A stretch of DNA of 64,000 nt from UBA3495 sp964629875 (GCA_964629875.1 CAZVRK010000006.1:1-64000), one strand, 5' to 3'; shown: positions 43,199 through 52,659, numbered from the stretch's first letter. Program-made: numbers and translations. Notes: a model not told the origin generated them from the sequence alone.

Positions 43199-44374
43199 CT
43201 AAAGCCCTTCCAAAACACGGACAATACGCTGTGCTCCTTCTAGAACTCTCTCAGCAGGCGACCTCATCAGTGCAATCCTAAAATGGTTCTCGCCCGACAA
43301 TCCAAATCCAACCCCTGGAGTTACAACTACTCCTTCCTCGTCCACAAACAATTCAGATAATGCGGTTGACGACATAGGTGAGTCATACCTAGGGAACATA
43401 AATGTCGCTCCCTGAGGAAGTGGGCAGGTTACTCCGGAAACAGAATTTAGCAATCTAGCTACTTCGGTACGTAGCATGTCACACTCGTCTCTCCACATAG
43501 GTATATGATCTTGAGGTCCTTGTAATGCTTGAGTTCCGGCAACCTGTATAAACGGAGATACGAAACTTGCAGTATGTTCGTGCATGCTTATAAGAGGCTT
43601 TATTAATTCACTGGGCCCTACTATACAGCCCAGTCTCCAACCAGCCATAGCATATGCCTTGGTAAAGGTATAACTGGTAAGAGTTCTATTCCACATACCA
43701 GGCAATGATGCCAACGTTATATGTGCATTATTATCGTAAATAAAATATTCGTATGTCTCATCGCATAACGCCAACAGATCATCCTCTTGGCACACCCTGG
43801 CAACATCTTCTAATTCCTGTTTGGTGTAAACCCTACCTGTCGGATTATTGGGATTGTTTATTACAATCATTTTAGACTTATCAGTAACACTGCTCTTCAA
43901 CTGATCGTAAGTGATCATATATTCTTCTTCTTCACTAAGCGCAACGGTAATCGCATTCCCCTCTGACAATTCCACTTGCTGCCTGAAACTAACCCAAGTC
44001 GGTTCTATGATTAGCACATCGTCTCCTCGACCTACGAATGCATTTATCGATTCATAGAGACCCATTTTACTGCCTGGAGTAACTATCACTTCTGTATCGG
44101 AATCAATATTGAGATTATTATAAGCATGAAGTTTATCTGCCATAGCTTTTTTGAATTCGGGAATGCCACTCGAAGAACTGATATTGGTAAGGCCTGATTC
44201 CAAAGCCGCTACACCAGCCTTAATTATATGATCAGGAGTGACGTGATGAGGACTAGATTGACTCAAGTCAATAATATCTTTCCCTAGTCTAGCCTGTTGA
44301 CGAGCTTTTTCTCCTGCTGCCAAAGTGGCAGGAGGCTGGACTCTAGTTATACGCGAAGCTGGTTCTATTGACAT
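43199..44374 (-). CDS. PLP-dependent aminotransferase, class I/II
   Basis: 391 residues of fold type I. DLSQSSPHHVTPDHII opens the N-terminal arm; INNPNNPTGRVYTKQEL is the conserved NPxNPTG motif, DETYEYFIYD holds the cofactor-binding Asp/Tyr, SYTFTKAYAMAGWRLG contains the Schiff-base Lys, and FRIALMRSP the substrate-carboxylate Arg. Aspartate or aromatic amino acids are likely substrates. GGGAG precedes the ATG. Its operon partner is the exonuclease, an unrelated function. Confidence 0.9.
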   Translation of the reverse strand: MSIEPASRITRVQPPATLAAGEKARQQARLGKDIIDLSQSSPHHVTPDHIIKAGVAALESGLTNISSSSGIPEFKKAMADKLHAYNNLNIDSDTEVIVTPGSKMGLYESINAFVGRGDDVLIIEPTWVSFRQQVELSEGNAITVALSEEEEYMITYDQLKSSVTDKSKMIVINNPNNPTGRVYTKQELEDVARVCQEDDLLALCDETYEYFIYDNNAHITLASLPGMWNRTLTSYTFTKAYAMAGWRLGCIVGPSELIKPLISMHEHTASFVSPFIQVAGTQALQGPQDHIPMWRDECDMLRTEVARLLNSVSGVTCPLPQGATFMFPRYDSPMSSTALSELFVDEEGVVVTPGVGFGLSGENHFRIALMRSPAERVLEGAQRIVRVLEGL

Positions 44375-44536
44375 ATAAGTACTCCCATACAGAAATTAAC
44401 TGGAGTCTATCATAATTTTTCGGGTGCGATTGCTAGTAATAATATTTAGTGGCACAATCATCGATAATTCTTAGACTCTCAAAAGGCATCTGATCCAGAT
44501 AACTAGCGACAAAGTATGTTGTACGAGGAGTAGAAA

Positions 44537-45751
44537 ATGGTAACTCAATCACCGGAAATAAAAAACATGCGGCTAATATCACACCATGATCTGAATGGAT
44601 TCGGAAACATCGGCGAAGGGATGCATATACACACCACTCGAGACGGAAGAAGAATTTTATATCTAGCGCACGAAAGTTCCCCCAAAGACATAACCAGCGT
44701 TGATGTAACTGACATTTCAAATCCTAAAATAATATCTCAAACTGACCTACCATATGCTCATTTGCGCTCGAATTCTTTATCAATTGTGGGGGATACCATG
44801 CTAGTGGCTTACCAAAGCCTGGAGCCTGGACAGCCTGGGACAGGCATGGGCGTATACGACATAGGCAATTCTGAAGAACCCCGTCAGATAGGTTTTCTTG
44901 ACACATCTGGGCCTTATTCGAGAGGTTGTCATTGTCTCTGGTGGGTAGATGGTAACTATGCGCATCTATCTACCGGCGCAAAAGATTTTAAACCAAACGA
45001 TCAAAAAGATGATCAATTCTATATGATCGTAGATGTGAGCAATCCTGAGAATCCCGTTGAAGCAGGGAGATGGTGGATGCCAGGTACCATGGAAGGTGAC
45101 GGGCATAATCCCGTAGACCGTCATCCTGATTTCGACTCTGGGCACCGATTGCACAACGCAAACGTATACCCGACAAGGCCAGACAGGGCATATTGCGCGT
45201 ATATGGACTCCGGAACAATAATTGTAGATGTGTCAGATGTATCTAAACCTAGCATGATTAGCCAATTCAATTTCGCTCCTCCATTTCCAGGATTTACACA
45301 TACCGTTCTACCATTATTTTCCCGCGAATTAATGGTAGTAACTCAAGAATCCGTACGTAACAATGGAGAAGACTATCCAAAGCTGATTTGGATGGTTGAT
45401 ATGCGGGATGAGGCTAATCCTGTGATTATTAGCACATTCCCCATGCCAGAGCCCGGTCTATTTACCTCAAGACCAGGGAGATTTGGAGCTCACAATGTAC
45501 ACGAGAATCAACCTGCCGCAACCAGCATGCAAGACGAAACATTGATATACGGGACTTTTTTCAATGCAGGGGTCAGAGTGTTTGACACTAGCAATCCTTT
45601 CCAGCCAGAAGAGATAGCATATTTTGTACCAGAGAAGTTAGACAACGCAGGATCTGTAGGAATAAATGACGTATACGTAGATGAAAATGGAATCATGTAT
45701 GCAGTAGACAGAGTTAAGGGTGGTTTGTACATCCTTGAATTGACTGCTTAA
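44537..45751 (+). CDS. LVIVD-repeat beta-propeller protein
   Basis: 404 residues; GAGGAGTAGAAA precedes the ATG. At least six repeats of the type VDVSNPENPVEAGR are spread through the protein (VDVTDISNPKIIS, YDIGNSEEPRQIG, VDVSDVSKPSMIS, VDMRDEANPVIIS, FDTSNPFQPEEIA), which is the LVIVD repeat expected to build a beta-propeller. Several His and Asp residues (CHCLWW, HTVLPLF, HNVHENQ) could form a metal site, but no enzyme is recognised. No signal peptide is seen, so it is probably cytoplasmic. Confidence 0.8.
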   Translation: MVTQSPEIKNMRLISHHDLNGFGNIGEGMHIHTTRDGRRILYLAHESSPKDITSVDVTDISNPKIISQTDLPYAHLRSNSLSIVGDTMLVAYQSLEPGQPGTGMGVYDIGNSEEPRQIGFLDTSGPYSRGCHCLWWVDGNYAHLSTGAKDFKPNDQKDDQFYMIVDVSNPENPVEAGRWWMPGTMEGDGHNPVDRHPDFDSGHRLHNANVYPTRPDRAYCAYMDSGTIIVDVSDVSKPSMISQFNFAPPFPGFTHTVLPLFSRELMVVTQESVRNNGEDYPKLIWMVDMRDEANPVIISTFPMPEPGLFTSRPGRFGAHNVHENQPAATSMQDETLIYGTFFNAGVRVFDTSNPFQPEEIAYFVPEKLDNAGSVGINDVYVDENGIMYAVDRVKGGLYILELTA

Positions 45752-45763
45752 CAGGTCTCAACG

Positions 45764-45806
45764 AAGAAAGGGAACAAATCTTGAGAAAACCCGTTCCCTT
45801 TCTTTT
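45764..45806 (+). terminator. Intrinsic terminator
   Basis: AAGAAAGGGAAC (45764-45775) pairs with GTTCCCTTTCTT (45793-45804), followed by TT. It is placed between the convergent LVIVD and peptidase genes. Confidence 0.8.
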
Positions 45807-45838
45807 ACCAGGAAGAGATTGACACTCTAACTCACCGA

Positions 45839-47191
45839 TTAACCTGCCAGTGATCCCATCGGATCCCATGGAGGCAAAGTAATTGGATCGTCATCCCAGG
45901 CATCCAATATGTCTTGAGGCAAATAGCTTTTAGGCGCAGATATCTCAAACATATACTCAGCGAACCATGAATCATTCATTAGGCAAAAACCTTTGTCGCC
46001 AACCTTATCATTCCAACTGTTTTCAACTCTCCATCTACGTGGTTTACCATCAACTAGATCAACTCCAGTAAACAACATGGCATGTGTCATACGCGTTTGA
46101 TGATATTCTAGCCGTTCTGCCTTATCCATAGAAAATTCAGTCTCATATACGCCGGGATAATCAAACAATTCGGCGTCCCATATCCCAAGATCGCGGTGCA
46201 TTTGCTTTCCAGTATCACATCCCATCCATACGGGTTTTCCATCCTGAATCATTCTGATAGCAATATCTTTCATAACATCTATGCTGATATTGATGTATTT
46301 AATTTGAGGTCCATCAACTACATTACCAAGATATTGTATCGTGAAAGTTTTTCCGGTCGGGCTAGATGTTCTCGGATCATGAACTAGACAAACATAATCG
46401 TCCATTGGAGTCACAATATATTTTTGGGCAAAATCAATAGGGGTCATATCCCCATCTCTTTGGAATCCCCCATCTTTATCACGCCATTGCCAAAAGAACT
46501 GGTCAGGAGGACTACCCAAATGAATAGCCAAGATCTGATACATTGCACTCAAAGTATCTTTTTTAGAAGTCCTCATCTCTTCTAAACCTGACTCTTGCGC
46601 ATACAAATCCCGGATCTTCTTAGCGCCCTGACGATACTGATAGTTCAACATAGAGTTCATACGCATTGAATTGCTAGAGCTCTCAGTTTCCGGCATAACA
46701 GTTTTAGGGACAACACCGTGTTTTTTCACCAAACTTACAAACATATCCCACTGCCCACCGTCTTCGACTCCTCTTTGCAACAGCCATGATACCGTCCGAT
46801 CATCGATAGGTTTATCTGCTGTATCAATAATGGCCTCTAAAAGAAAATTAGCCCTTTCTATTTTGTCCCAAAACATCAGGTAATTCTGACTAAATTCAAA
46901 TTCTTTTACATTCAATACATCTTTACTTTCGACCCTAAACATGTTCAGACCGGCGAACATCCAACACCGTCCAGATCGAGCTTGATTAGTTACGGACCAA
47001 TCATCAAGAAGGTTGGAAAAGCTGTGGACCGATTCAGTTACGATCCCCCTATTCAATGCAACTTCGTTAACATCTCTCTGTGTCACAACATTCTGCATGA
47101 GCGAACTGGTCTCACTAGTGTCGAATACATTCTTGAATTCTGCGATCTGCTCAACTGTTAGAGATCTGTCCACTATGTTCTCTGATGACAT
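45839..47191 (-). CDS. pepC: Bleomycin hydrolase-type cysteine aminopeptidase (C1B)
   Basis: 450 residues from the ATG that follows AAGGAGTTGTGT; a TTG six bases earlier is possible. The papain-like active site is complete: TNQARSGRCWMFAG with oxyanion Gln and Cys 76, MTHAMLFTGVDL with the His, and RVENSWND with the Asn. It is a cytoplasmic aminopeptidase, usually a hexamer with a self-compartmentalised active site, that trims peptides. This fits the heavy investment in peptide uptake around it. It differs from most family members in ending several residues short of the classical C-terminal arm. Confidence 0.9.
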   Translation of the reverse strand: MSSENIVDRSLTVEQIAEFKNVFDTSETSSLMQNVVTQRDVNEVALNRGIVTESVHSFSNLLDDWSVTNQARSGRCWMFAGLNMFRVESKDVLNVKEFEFSQNYLMFWDKIERANFLLEAIIDTADKPIDDRTVSWLLQRGVEDGGQWDMFVSLVKKHGVVPKTVMPETESSSNSMRMNSMLNYQYRQGAKKIRDLYAQESGLEEMRTSKKDTLSAMYQILAIHLGSPPDQFFWQWRDKDGGFQRDGDMTPIDFAQKYIVTPMDDYVCLVHDPRTSSPTGKTFTIQYLGNVVDGPQIKYINISIDVMKDIAIRMIQDGKPVWMGCDTGKQMHRDLGIWDAELFDYPGVYETEFSMDKAERLEYHQTRMTHAMLFTGVDLVDGKPRRWRVENSWNDKVGDKGFCLMNDSWFAEYMFEISAPKSYLPQDILDAWDDDPITLPPWDPMGSLAG

Positions 47192-47282
47192 ACACAACTC
47201 CTTGTCACAATTTCAACCATTAAAACACTGGTACAATGGCTTATTATATTACAGTACCGATTTAGGGTAAGGTAGTAACAAA

Positions 47283-48437
47283 ATGAATCCCGTTTATCTA
47301 GATTACAACGCAACTACACCAATCGACCCAGTGGTCTCTGAAGCAATGTTGCCATTCATCACCCAACACTTCGGAAACCCATCAAGCGGTCATACATATG
47401 GAGTTACAACTAATCTAGCAGTCGAAAACGCCCGATCCCAAGTCGCCGACCTGATTGGTTGCAATAGTTCAGAAATAGTATTTACCAGCGGAGGAACTGA
47501 AGCCAATAATTACGCTATCAAGGGAATAACCGGAGCATATAAATCTAAGGGTTCTCATATCATCACATCAGGTATTGAACACCCGGCAATAACCGAAGTT
47601 TGCAAATACATGCAGACCAAAGGATGTACCGCCACATACGTCCCAGTTGACCAGTACGGCCGAGTTGACCCAAATAAAGTTGAAGAAGCCATCACTGACG
47701 ATACTGTTCTTATCACCATAATGCATGCAAACAACGAAGTCGGAACCATCCAACCAATCCAGGAAATATCAAAGATATCCCGTAGGCATGGAATATTTCT
47801 CCATTCTGATTGCGCGCAATCTATAGGGAAAATTCCTGTTGAGGTTGACGAGTTGGGAGTAGATCTACTCAGTATTGCTGGACACAAGCTATACGCCCCT
47901 AAAGGCGTAGGAGCTTTGTACGTCAGAAGCGGAGTTCAGCTTGAGAAAATTATGCATGGTGCAAACCATGAGAGCGGCTTACGCGCCGGCACTGAAAATG
48001 TAATATTGATCGTCGGACTCGGAGAGGCTTGCAGACTTATAAGGGACCATTTGTCTGAATATATTGATAATATGCAAACTATGCGAGACCTATTAGAAGT
48101 TGGCTTAACCGGAGATAATATCGACAGCCGTATAAATGGCCATCCTATCCTACGGCTCCCGAACACCCTTAGTATCGGATTTAAGGGCGTCGCAGCAGAC
48201 CAACTATTACTAGATCTCGATTCTGTAGCATCGTCCGCTGGAGCGGCCTGCCATACCGATAATGTTGAAATATCTCAAGTACTGGAAGCCATGAAAGTAC
48301 CCCTTGAATATGCAGCTGGCACAATACGATTATCAGTCGGTAGGTACACCACTCAACAAGAAGTCTCCCATGCAGTTAAAGAAATAACAGACTGGGTATT
48401 AAATAAGCAATCCATGCAGATTGAAGGAGCATACTAA
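47283..48437 (+). CDS. Cysteine desulfurase / selenocysteine lyase-like (NifS family)
   Basis: 384 residues, PLP fold type I. YLDYNATTPIDP opens the protein, His 100 (SGIEHPAI) and Lys 202 (SIAGHKLYAPKG) are the cofactor residues, and Cys 323 lies in SSAGAACHTD. The ending TIRLSVGRYTTQQEV and the GAACHxD context resemble animal selenocysteine lyase and selenium-linked NifS paralogues more than the housekeeping IscS (SGSACTS). It should release sulfur or selenium from cysteine or selenocysteine as a persulfide or perselenide. Given the selenoprotein at 9965, a selenium-supply role is attractive but inferred. An SDR gene follows one base after its stop. Confidence 0.85.
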   Translation: MNPVYLDYNATTPIDPVVSEAMLPFITQHFGNPSSGHTYGVTTNLAVENARSQVADLIGCNSSEIVFTSGGTEANNYAIKGITGAYKSKGSHIITSGIEHPAITEVCKYMQTKGCTATYVPVDQYGRVDPNKVEEAITDDTVLITIMHANNEVGTIQPIQEISKISRRHGIFLHSDCAQSIGKIPVEVDELGVDLLSIAGHKLYAPKGVGALYVRSGVQLEKIMHGANHESGLRAGTENVILIVGLGEACRLIRDHLSEYIDNMQTMRDLLEVGLTGDNIDSRINGHPILRLPNTLSIGFKGVAADQLLLDLDSVASSAGAACHTDNVEISQVLEAMKVPLEYAAGTIRLSVGRYTTQQEVSHAVKEITDWVLNKQSMQIEGAY

Positions 48438-48438
48438 T

Positions 48439-49194
48439 ATGGGTAGATTAGAAGGCAAAGTAATATTAATCAGCGGCGGGGCAAAGGGACAAGGAGCCAC
48501 AGAATCAATCATGTTCGCTGGCGAAGGAGCCAAAATAATTATTGGCGACATTCTAGATGACGAAGGCCTAAAAATAGAATCACAGATAAGAGAACTGGGA
48601 GGAGACGCAACTTTTGTGCATCTGGACGTCACACAGGAGTCCGACTGGGATAATGCTGTTAAGACTGCGATTAGCTCATACGGAGGGCTAAATGTACTAG
48701 TCAATAATGCAGGTATATTAATAAGAAAAAGCATTGAAGACACCACAGTCGAAGATTGGGATAGGATAATGTCCATTAATGCAAAAGGTGTCTTCCTGGG
48801 TACAAAAGCGGCTATCCCAGCTCTAAGGGAAGCCGGAGGTGGATCTATAATAAATATTTCATCAACCGCGGGATTGGTGAGTAGTTCAAGTGGTTCTGCC
48901 AGCTATACAGCGACCAAAGGCGCGGTCAGACTGTTCACTAAATCTACGGCGATACAATATGCTAAAGATGGCATCAGGTGCAACTCAGTACACCCCGGAC
49001 CTATAGAAACCGATATGATACATCAATCCATAACTGACCCCGACGCAATGGCGTTAAGAATGGAAAAACTGCCTATGGGAAGGTTAGGAAAGCCTGAGGA
49101 AGTCGCCAACGGAGTTTTATATCTTGCCTCAGATGAATCATCATTTGTTACTGGCTCGGAATTAGTAATAGATGGCGGGAGTACCGCGCAATAA
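48439..49194 (+). CDS. Short-chain dehydrogenase/reductase (SDR)
   Basis: 251 residues from the ATG at 48439, one base after the preceding stop, with GAAGGAG upstream inside the preceding gene. ISGGAKGQG is the cofactor loop, LVNNAGIL is the NNAG motif, INISSTAG supplies Ser, YTATK the Tyr/Lys pair and NSVHPGPIETDM the PG motif. The C-terminus FVTGSELVIDGGSTAQ is typical. An NAD(P)-dependent oxidoreductase, near 3-alpha/20-beta hydroxysteroid or 3-oxoacyl-ACP reductase types; the true substrate is unknown. Confidence 0.88.
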   Translation: MGRLEGKVILISGGAKGQGATESIMFAGEGAKIIIGDILDDEGLKIESQIRELGGDATFVHLDVTQESDWDNAVKTAISSYGGLNVLVNNAGILIRKSIEDTTVEDWDRIMSINAKGVFLGTKAAIPALREAGGGSIINISSTAGLVSSSSGSASYTATKGAVRLFTKSTAIQYAKDGIRCNSVHPGPIETDMIHQSITDPDAMALRMEKLPMGRLGKPEEVANGVLYLASDESSFVTGSELVIDGGSTAQ

Positions 49195-49231
49195 AAAACT
49201 GAGTGGAAAAATACTTTATTTAACGTTGATA

Positions 49232-50236
49232 TTAACGCAGATTAACCCTAGAGGTAGCCAGAACTTCAGGATTAACTAGGAATTCTGGCATCTGTCCCAG
49301 AAGGACATTCTTCGTCGCCTGGGCTGTTCGCACTTCCAGTTCATTCACTGACTCGTTAGATAAGAAGGCTACATGGGGCGTAACTATCACGTTAGCTAGT
49401 TCAAACAACGGATTATCGGCCCTAGGTTCTGTATCTTCCATAACATCTAGACCTGCACCGGCGATGGATCCCGACAACAAAGCCTGATAAAGTGCCATTT
49501 CATCAACTATCGGGCCTCTAGCACAATTTACCAAATAACAGGTCGGTTTCATTCTGGACAACTCATTTTTGCCGATTAATCCTCTGGTATTATCGTTTAA
49601 GGGAGTGTGAACACTTATATAGTCACCCTGCTCCAACAAATCCTCTAAGCTAGTAATCGAGATGTTCTCCATGGCGGCGGTGTTCCCTGATATGTAAGGA
49701 TCATAACCAAGTACATTTATACCTAAGGCTTGTGCTTTGCCGGCTACTGCCAGGCCAATCCTACCTAGACCAATCACACCAAGGTTCTTTCCCCTTAATC
49801 GTCTCAATGGAACAGGGGAGACAGAACCGCCCCAATCTCCCATTTTTGCAACCTTATCGTAGAAAACAATTTGACGATTCCAGGTAAGTAACAAAGCCAT
49901 TACATGGTCAGAAACTTCATCGACGCAGTAATCAGGGACATAGGTTACGGGTATACCTTGTTCAGTCGCTGTAGAAACCGCTATGTTATCTACACCCACC
50001 CCATATCTACTAATAACCATACAGTTCTTAGCTGCCTTCACTACATTAGCAGTCACTTGGGCAAAACAAGTCATAATCGCATCAACGTCAGCAGCCAATT
50101 CTATCAATGTGGATTCGTCCGGGTCTGGTGCCTCTATAATAGTGGCACCAATGCTTGAAAGGACCTCTCTCTCCGGGTCAGTAGAGGGCCATACATAGTC
50201 AGTAACCAAAACCTTGTAATTCTTACGAGTCACCAT
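49232..50236 (-). CDS. D-2-hydroxyacid dehydrogenase (SerA/glyoxylate reductase-like)
   Basis: 334 residues from the ATG at 50236. A NAD-binding domain has LGVIGLGRIGLAVAGKA; the catalytic set is complete: Arg in NCARGPIVDE, Glu in MEDTEPRAD and His in TPHVAFLS. The family reduces hydroxypyruvate or glyoxylate or oxidises 3-phosphoglycerate; there is no ACT domain, so it is more like a glyoxylate/hydroxypyruvate reductase. It is followed upstream by enolase- and kinase-like genes on the same strand. Confidence 0.88.
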   Translation of the reverse strand: MVTRKNYKVLVTDYVWPSTDPEREVLSSIGATIIEAPDPDESTLIELAADVDAIMTCFAQVTANVVKAAKNCMVISRYGVGVDNIAVSTATEQGIPVTYVPDYCVDEVSDHVMALLLTWNRQIVFYDKVAKMGDWGGSVSPVPLRRLRGKNLGVIGLGRIGLAVAGKAQALGINVLGYDPYISGNTAAMENISITSLEDLLEQGDYISVHTPLNDNTRGLIGKNELSRMKPTCYLVNCARGPIVDEMALYQALLSGSIAGAGLDVMEDTEPRADNPLFELANVIVTPHVAFLSNESVNELEVRTAQATKNVLLGQMPEFLVNPEVLATSRVNLR

Positions 50237-50265
50237 AATCCATCTCACATCACTGTTATCTATTT

Positions 50266-51576
50266 TTACGACAAATACTGTCCAAATGTTTTCCTACCAT
50301 TATATTTCGCTTCCGACCCCAATTGATCCTCAATTCTCAACAACTGATTATATTTTGCTAGTCGTTCTGATCTCGTCAAGGAGCCTATTTTAATTTGCCC
50401 GGCTCCCGTAGCTACCGCGAGATCTGCAATAGTAGTGTCTTCAGTTTCACCTGACCTGGCAGATATCACAGTAGCTAGTCCTTCTCTCTTAGCAAGGGCT
50501 ATAACCTCTAAGGTTTCAGAGACAGTCCCAATTTGATTCAACTTAACTAACACTGCATTAGCAGTGGATTCTTCAACTCCTTTATTTATACGATTAACGT
50601 TGGTAGTAAAGAGATCATCTCCTATAATCTGAATACCTTTACCAATCTTCTCTGTAATTTTTCTCCAACCTTCCCAGTCGTCTTCATACAAAGGATCTTC
50701 AATGGACAATATCGGATATGAACTGGTCCATTGAACTTGCATATCTATCATTTGTTGCGCCGTCACTCGCCTGTTTTCACAGTGCAACACGTATGACATA
50801 TCGTCGTAGAATTCATTAGCAGCGACATCTAATCCGATAGCGACATCTTTGTCTAGGCCACTTTCATGACCAGACAATGTGAAAGCATCTACCATTAGTT
50901 CCAACGCTTCCTCATTAGAGCTCAGAGTTGGCCCCAGCCCCCCTTCATCCGCTACTCCATTAGGAGCTTTTCCACGTTGCACTAACAGTGCCCACATTGC
51001 TCTTCTGACGTCAGAACACCAAATCAAAGCTTCTTTGTAGGAACAGGCACCAATCGGAATTACCAAAAAGTCTTGTAGATCAACACTCCAGTTTCCATGT
51101 TGACCGCCGCTAATGATATTAACCATCGGCACTGGCAGTTCGTTGCCTGACATACCGCCCAAGCAACGATACAATGGGAGTCCCACAGCATTTGCCAATG
51201 CGTGAGCTGAAGCCATAGAGATTCCTAACAGAGAATTTGCTCCCAGTCCAGACTTATCTCTAGTCCCGTCAATATTGATCAGAAACTGGTCCACAGCATT
51301 CTGGTCTGCCGCATCTAGCCCACCCGTAACTAATTGAGGTGCAATAACTTCATTAACATTTGCTACAGCCCTCAAAACTCCCTTTCCCCCATAACGACTA
51401 TTATCATTGTCTCGGAGTTCTAAGGCCTCGTGAGTACCTGTTGAAGCGCCCGAAGCAACTATAGAACGACCAAACCCTCCCCCTTCCAGTGTAACCTCCA
51501 CCTCTACAGTTGGATTTCCTCGTGAATCCAAAACCTCTCTAGCATGAATGGAAGATATCTTAGTATTAGTTTTCAA
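50266..51576 (-). CDS. eno: Enolase, divergent in two catalytic positions
   Basis: 436 residues from a TTG with TGGAGTTTGC upstream. The full enolase architecture is present: ASGASTGTHEA loop, metal ligands Asp 250, Glu 293 and Asp 320 (GDDLFTTN), acid/base Glu 211 (DEGG), Lys 345 (VKLNQIG) and Lys 396 (GQIKIG). Two usually invariant residues differ: the Glu of QEF (Glu 168 in yeast) is Asp 169 (LQDFLV), and the His of SHRSGETED (His 373 in yeast) is Ala 373 (ISARSGETED). It may still interconvert 2-phosphoglycerate and PEP, or act on a related phospho-hydroxyacid. If it is the only enolase in the genome it would be the glycolytic one. Confidence 0.85.
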   Translation of the reverse strand: MKTNTKISSIHAREVLDSRGNPTVEVEVTLEGGGFGRSIVASGASTGTHEALELRDNDNSRYGGKGVLRAVANVNEVIAPQLVTGGLDAADQNAVDQFLINIDGTRDKSGLGANSLLGISMASAHALANAVGLPLYRCLGGMSGNELPVPMVNIISGGQHGNWSVDLQDFLVIPIGACSYKEALIWCSDVRRAMWALLVQRGKAPNGVADEGGLGPTLSSNEEALELMVDAFTLSGHESGLDKDVAIGLDVAANEFYDDMSYVLHCENRRVTAQQMIDMQVQWTSSYPILSIEDPLYEDDWEGWRKITEKIGKGIQIIGDDLFTTNVNRINKGVEESTANAVLVKLNQIGTVSETLEVIALAKREGLATVISARSGETEDTTIADLAVATGAGQIKIGSLTRSERLAKYNQLLRIEDQLGSEAKYNGRKTFGQYLS

Positions 51577-51597
51577 TTTGCAAACTCCAATACATAC

Positions 51598-52617
51598 TTA
51601 TTGAGAAATCAAATTCATAACGCTGAGTATATCGGAACATTTTCCAGATATAATTTCTTTTGCGATAAACCTAACCCTACCTTGTACATTCGGGTCCACT
51701 ATGTATTCCACTGGCGACTTTCCGTCGATTCTGGCTAGCATCAAGCAACCCAGATGAATTAGTAGCTCTTTACAATCCTCATTGGAATACTTACTGAGTA
51801 AAGGGTTACCTTGTACGAATTGACCATATTCGTGCAGATATTCTGACACAGCCTGAAAGTATACATCCCGACTTAACGAATCATGTATGCTTTTTAAGAA
51901 CAAATGATTTAGCATAAACGCTAAATCAAATACGGGATGACCATAATGAGCTACCTCAAAGTCTAATAGAATCAAATTCCCTTGATGGACAATAAAATTC
52001 TTAGGACTATAATCTCCGTGCACTAACACTGATTTATTTGAAAGTAGTTCTCGGGCGTGATCAGAGATAATATCAGCTACATCTTCATGTTTGGACGCAG
52101 TAAAATAATAATAAGGATCCAATCTCAACTGTACAAAAACCTTATCATCCGAAAAATTCACCCTTACTTTATCATTGCTAAAACTGAACAGATGCATCTC
52201 TCCCAGTATCCGACCTGCTTTACCTGCCAATACAGGTGACACATCGCCACTAAGAAGACTTTCTTTCCAATTAATCCCCGACTCTGGCGCGCAACTCATT
52301 ACAAATAAATAATTATCTGGATCGTACCCTATCACTAACGGTATACTGCCGGACTTTATTACCGGTAACAAAAGGTCTATACACATTTTCTCATTGTGAA
52401 TGCGGTCTATGTCAGCTAACCATTCTTCGCCGACATTTAATCGTGGGAGAGATTGTTTTATAACAAAAGCACTGGTCTCACTAACAGCTTTCACCAATGT
52501 ATTCGATACGCCCCATCCCAACATCTCGACCGATAAAACGTCTTCCGAAGCACATATACCTAGCCGCTCCAGAAAATCCTTAGCATTATCAGTAGTAAGT
52601 TCAGTACGTACAAACAC
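51598..52617 (-). CDS. APH-fold small-molecule kinase
   Basis: 339 residues from a GTG. Kinase-like fold: FVIKQSLP holds the ATP-binding Lys, VLVHGDYSPKNFIV the catalytic HGDxxxxN loop, and LILLDFEVAHYGHPVFDLAFML the metal-binding DFE. The C-terminal part has FDLAFMLNHLFLKS, reminiscent of methylthioribose kinase. Aminoglycosides are an unlikely substrate; a sugar, polyol or hydroxyacid is more plausible. The enolase gene lies 21 bases downstream in the same direction, so the two products may act in sequence. Confidence 0.78.
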   Translation of the reverse strand: MFVRTELTTDNAKDFLERLGICASEDVLSVEMLGWGVSNTLVKAVSETSAFVIKQSLPRLNVGEEWLADIDRIHNEKMCIDLLLPVIKSGSIPLVIGYDPDNYLFVMSCAPESGINWKESLLSGDVSPVLAGKAGRILGEMHLFSFSNDKVRVNFSDDKVFVQLRLDPYYYFTASKHEDVADIISDHARELLSNKSVLVHGDYSPKNFIVHQGNLILLDFEVAHYGHPVFDLAFMLNHLFLKSIHDSLSRDVYFQAVSEYLHEYGQFVQGNPLLSKYSNEDCKELLIHLGCLMLARIDGKSPVEYIVDPNVQGRVRFIAKEIISGKCSDILSVMNLISQ

Positions 52618-52659
52618 TATTCTTCAATCGATATCACAATGCCAAATATTTACCAACGT

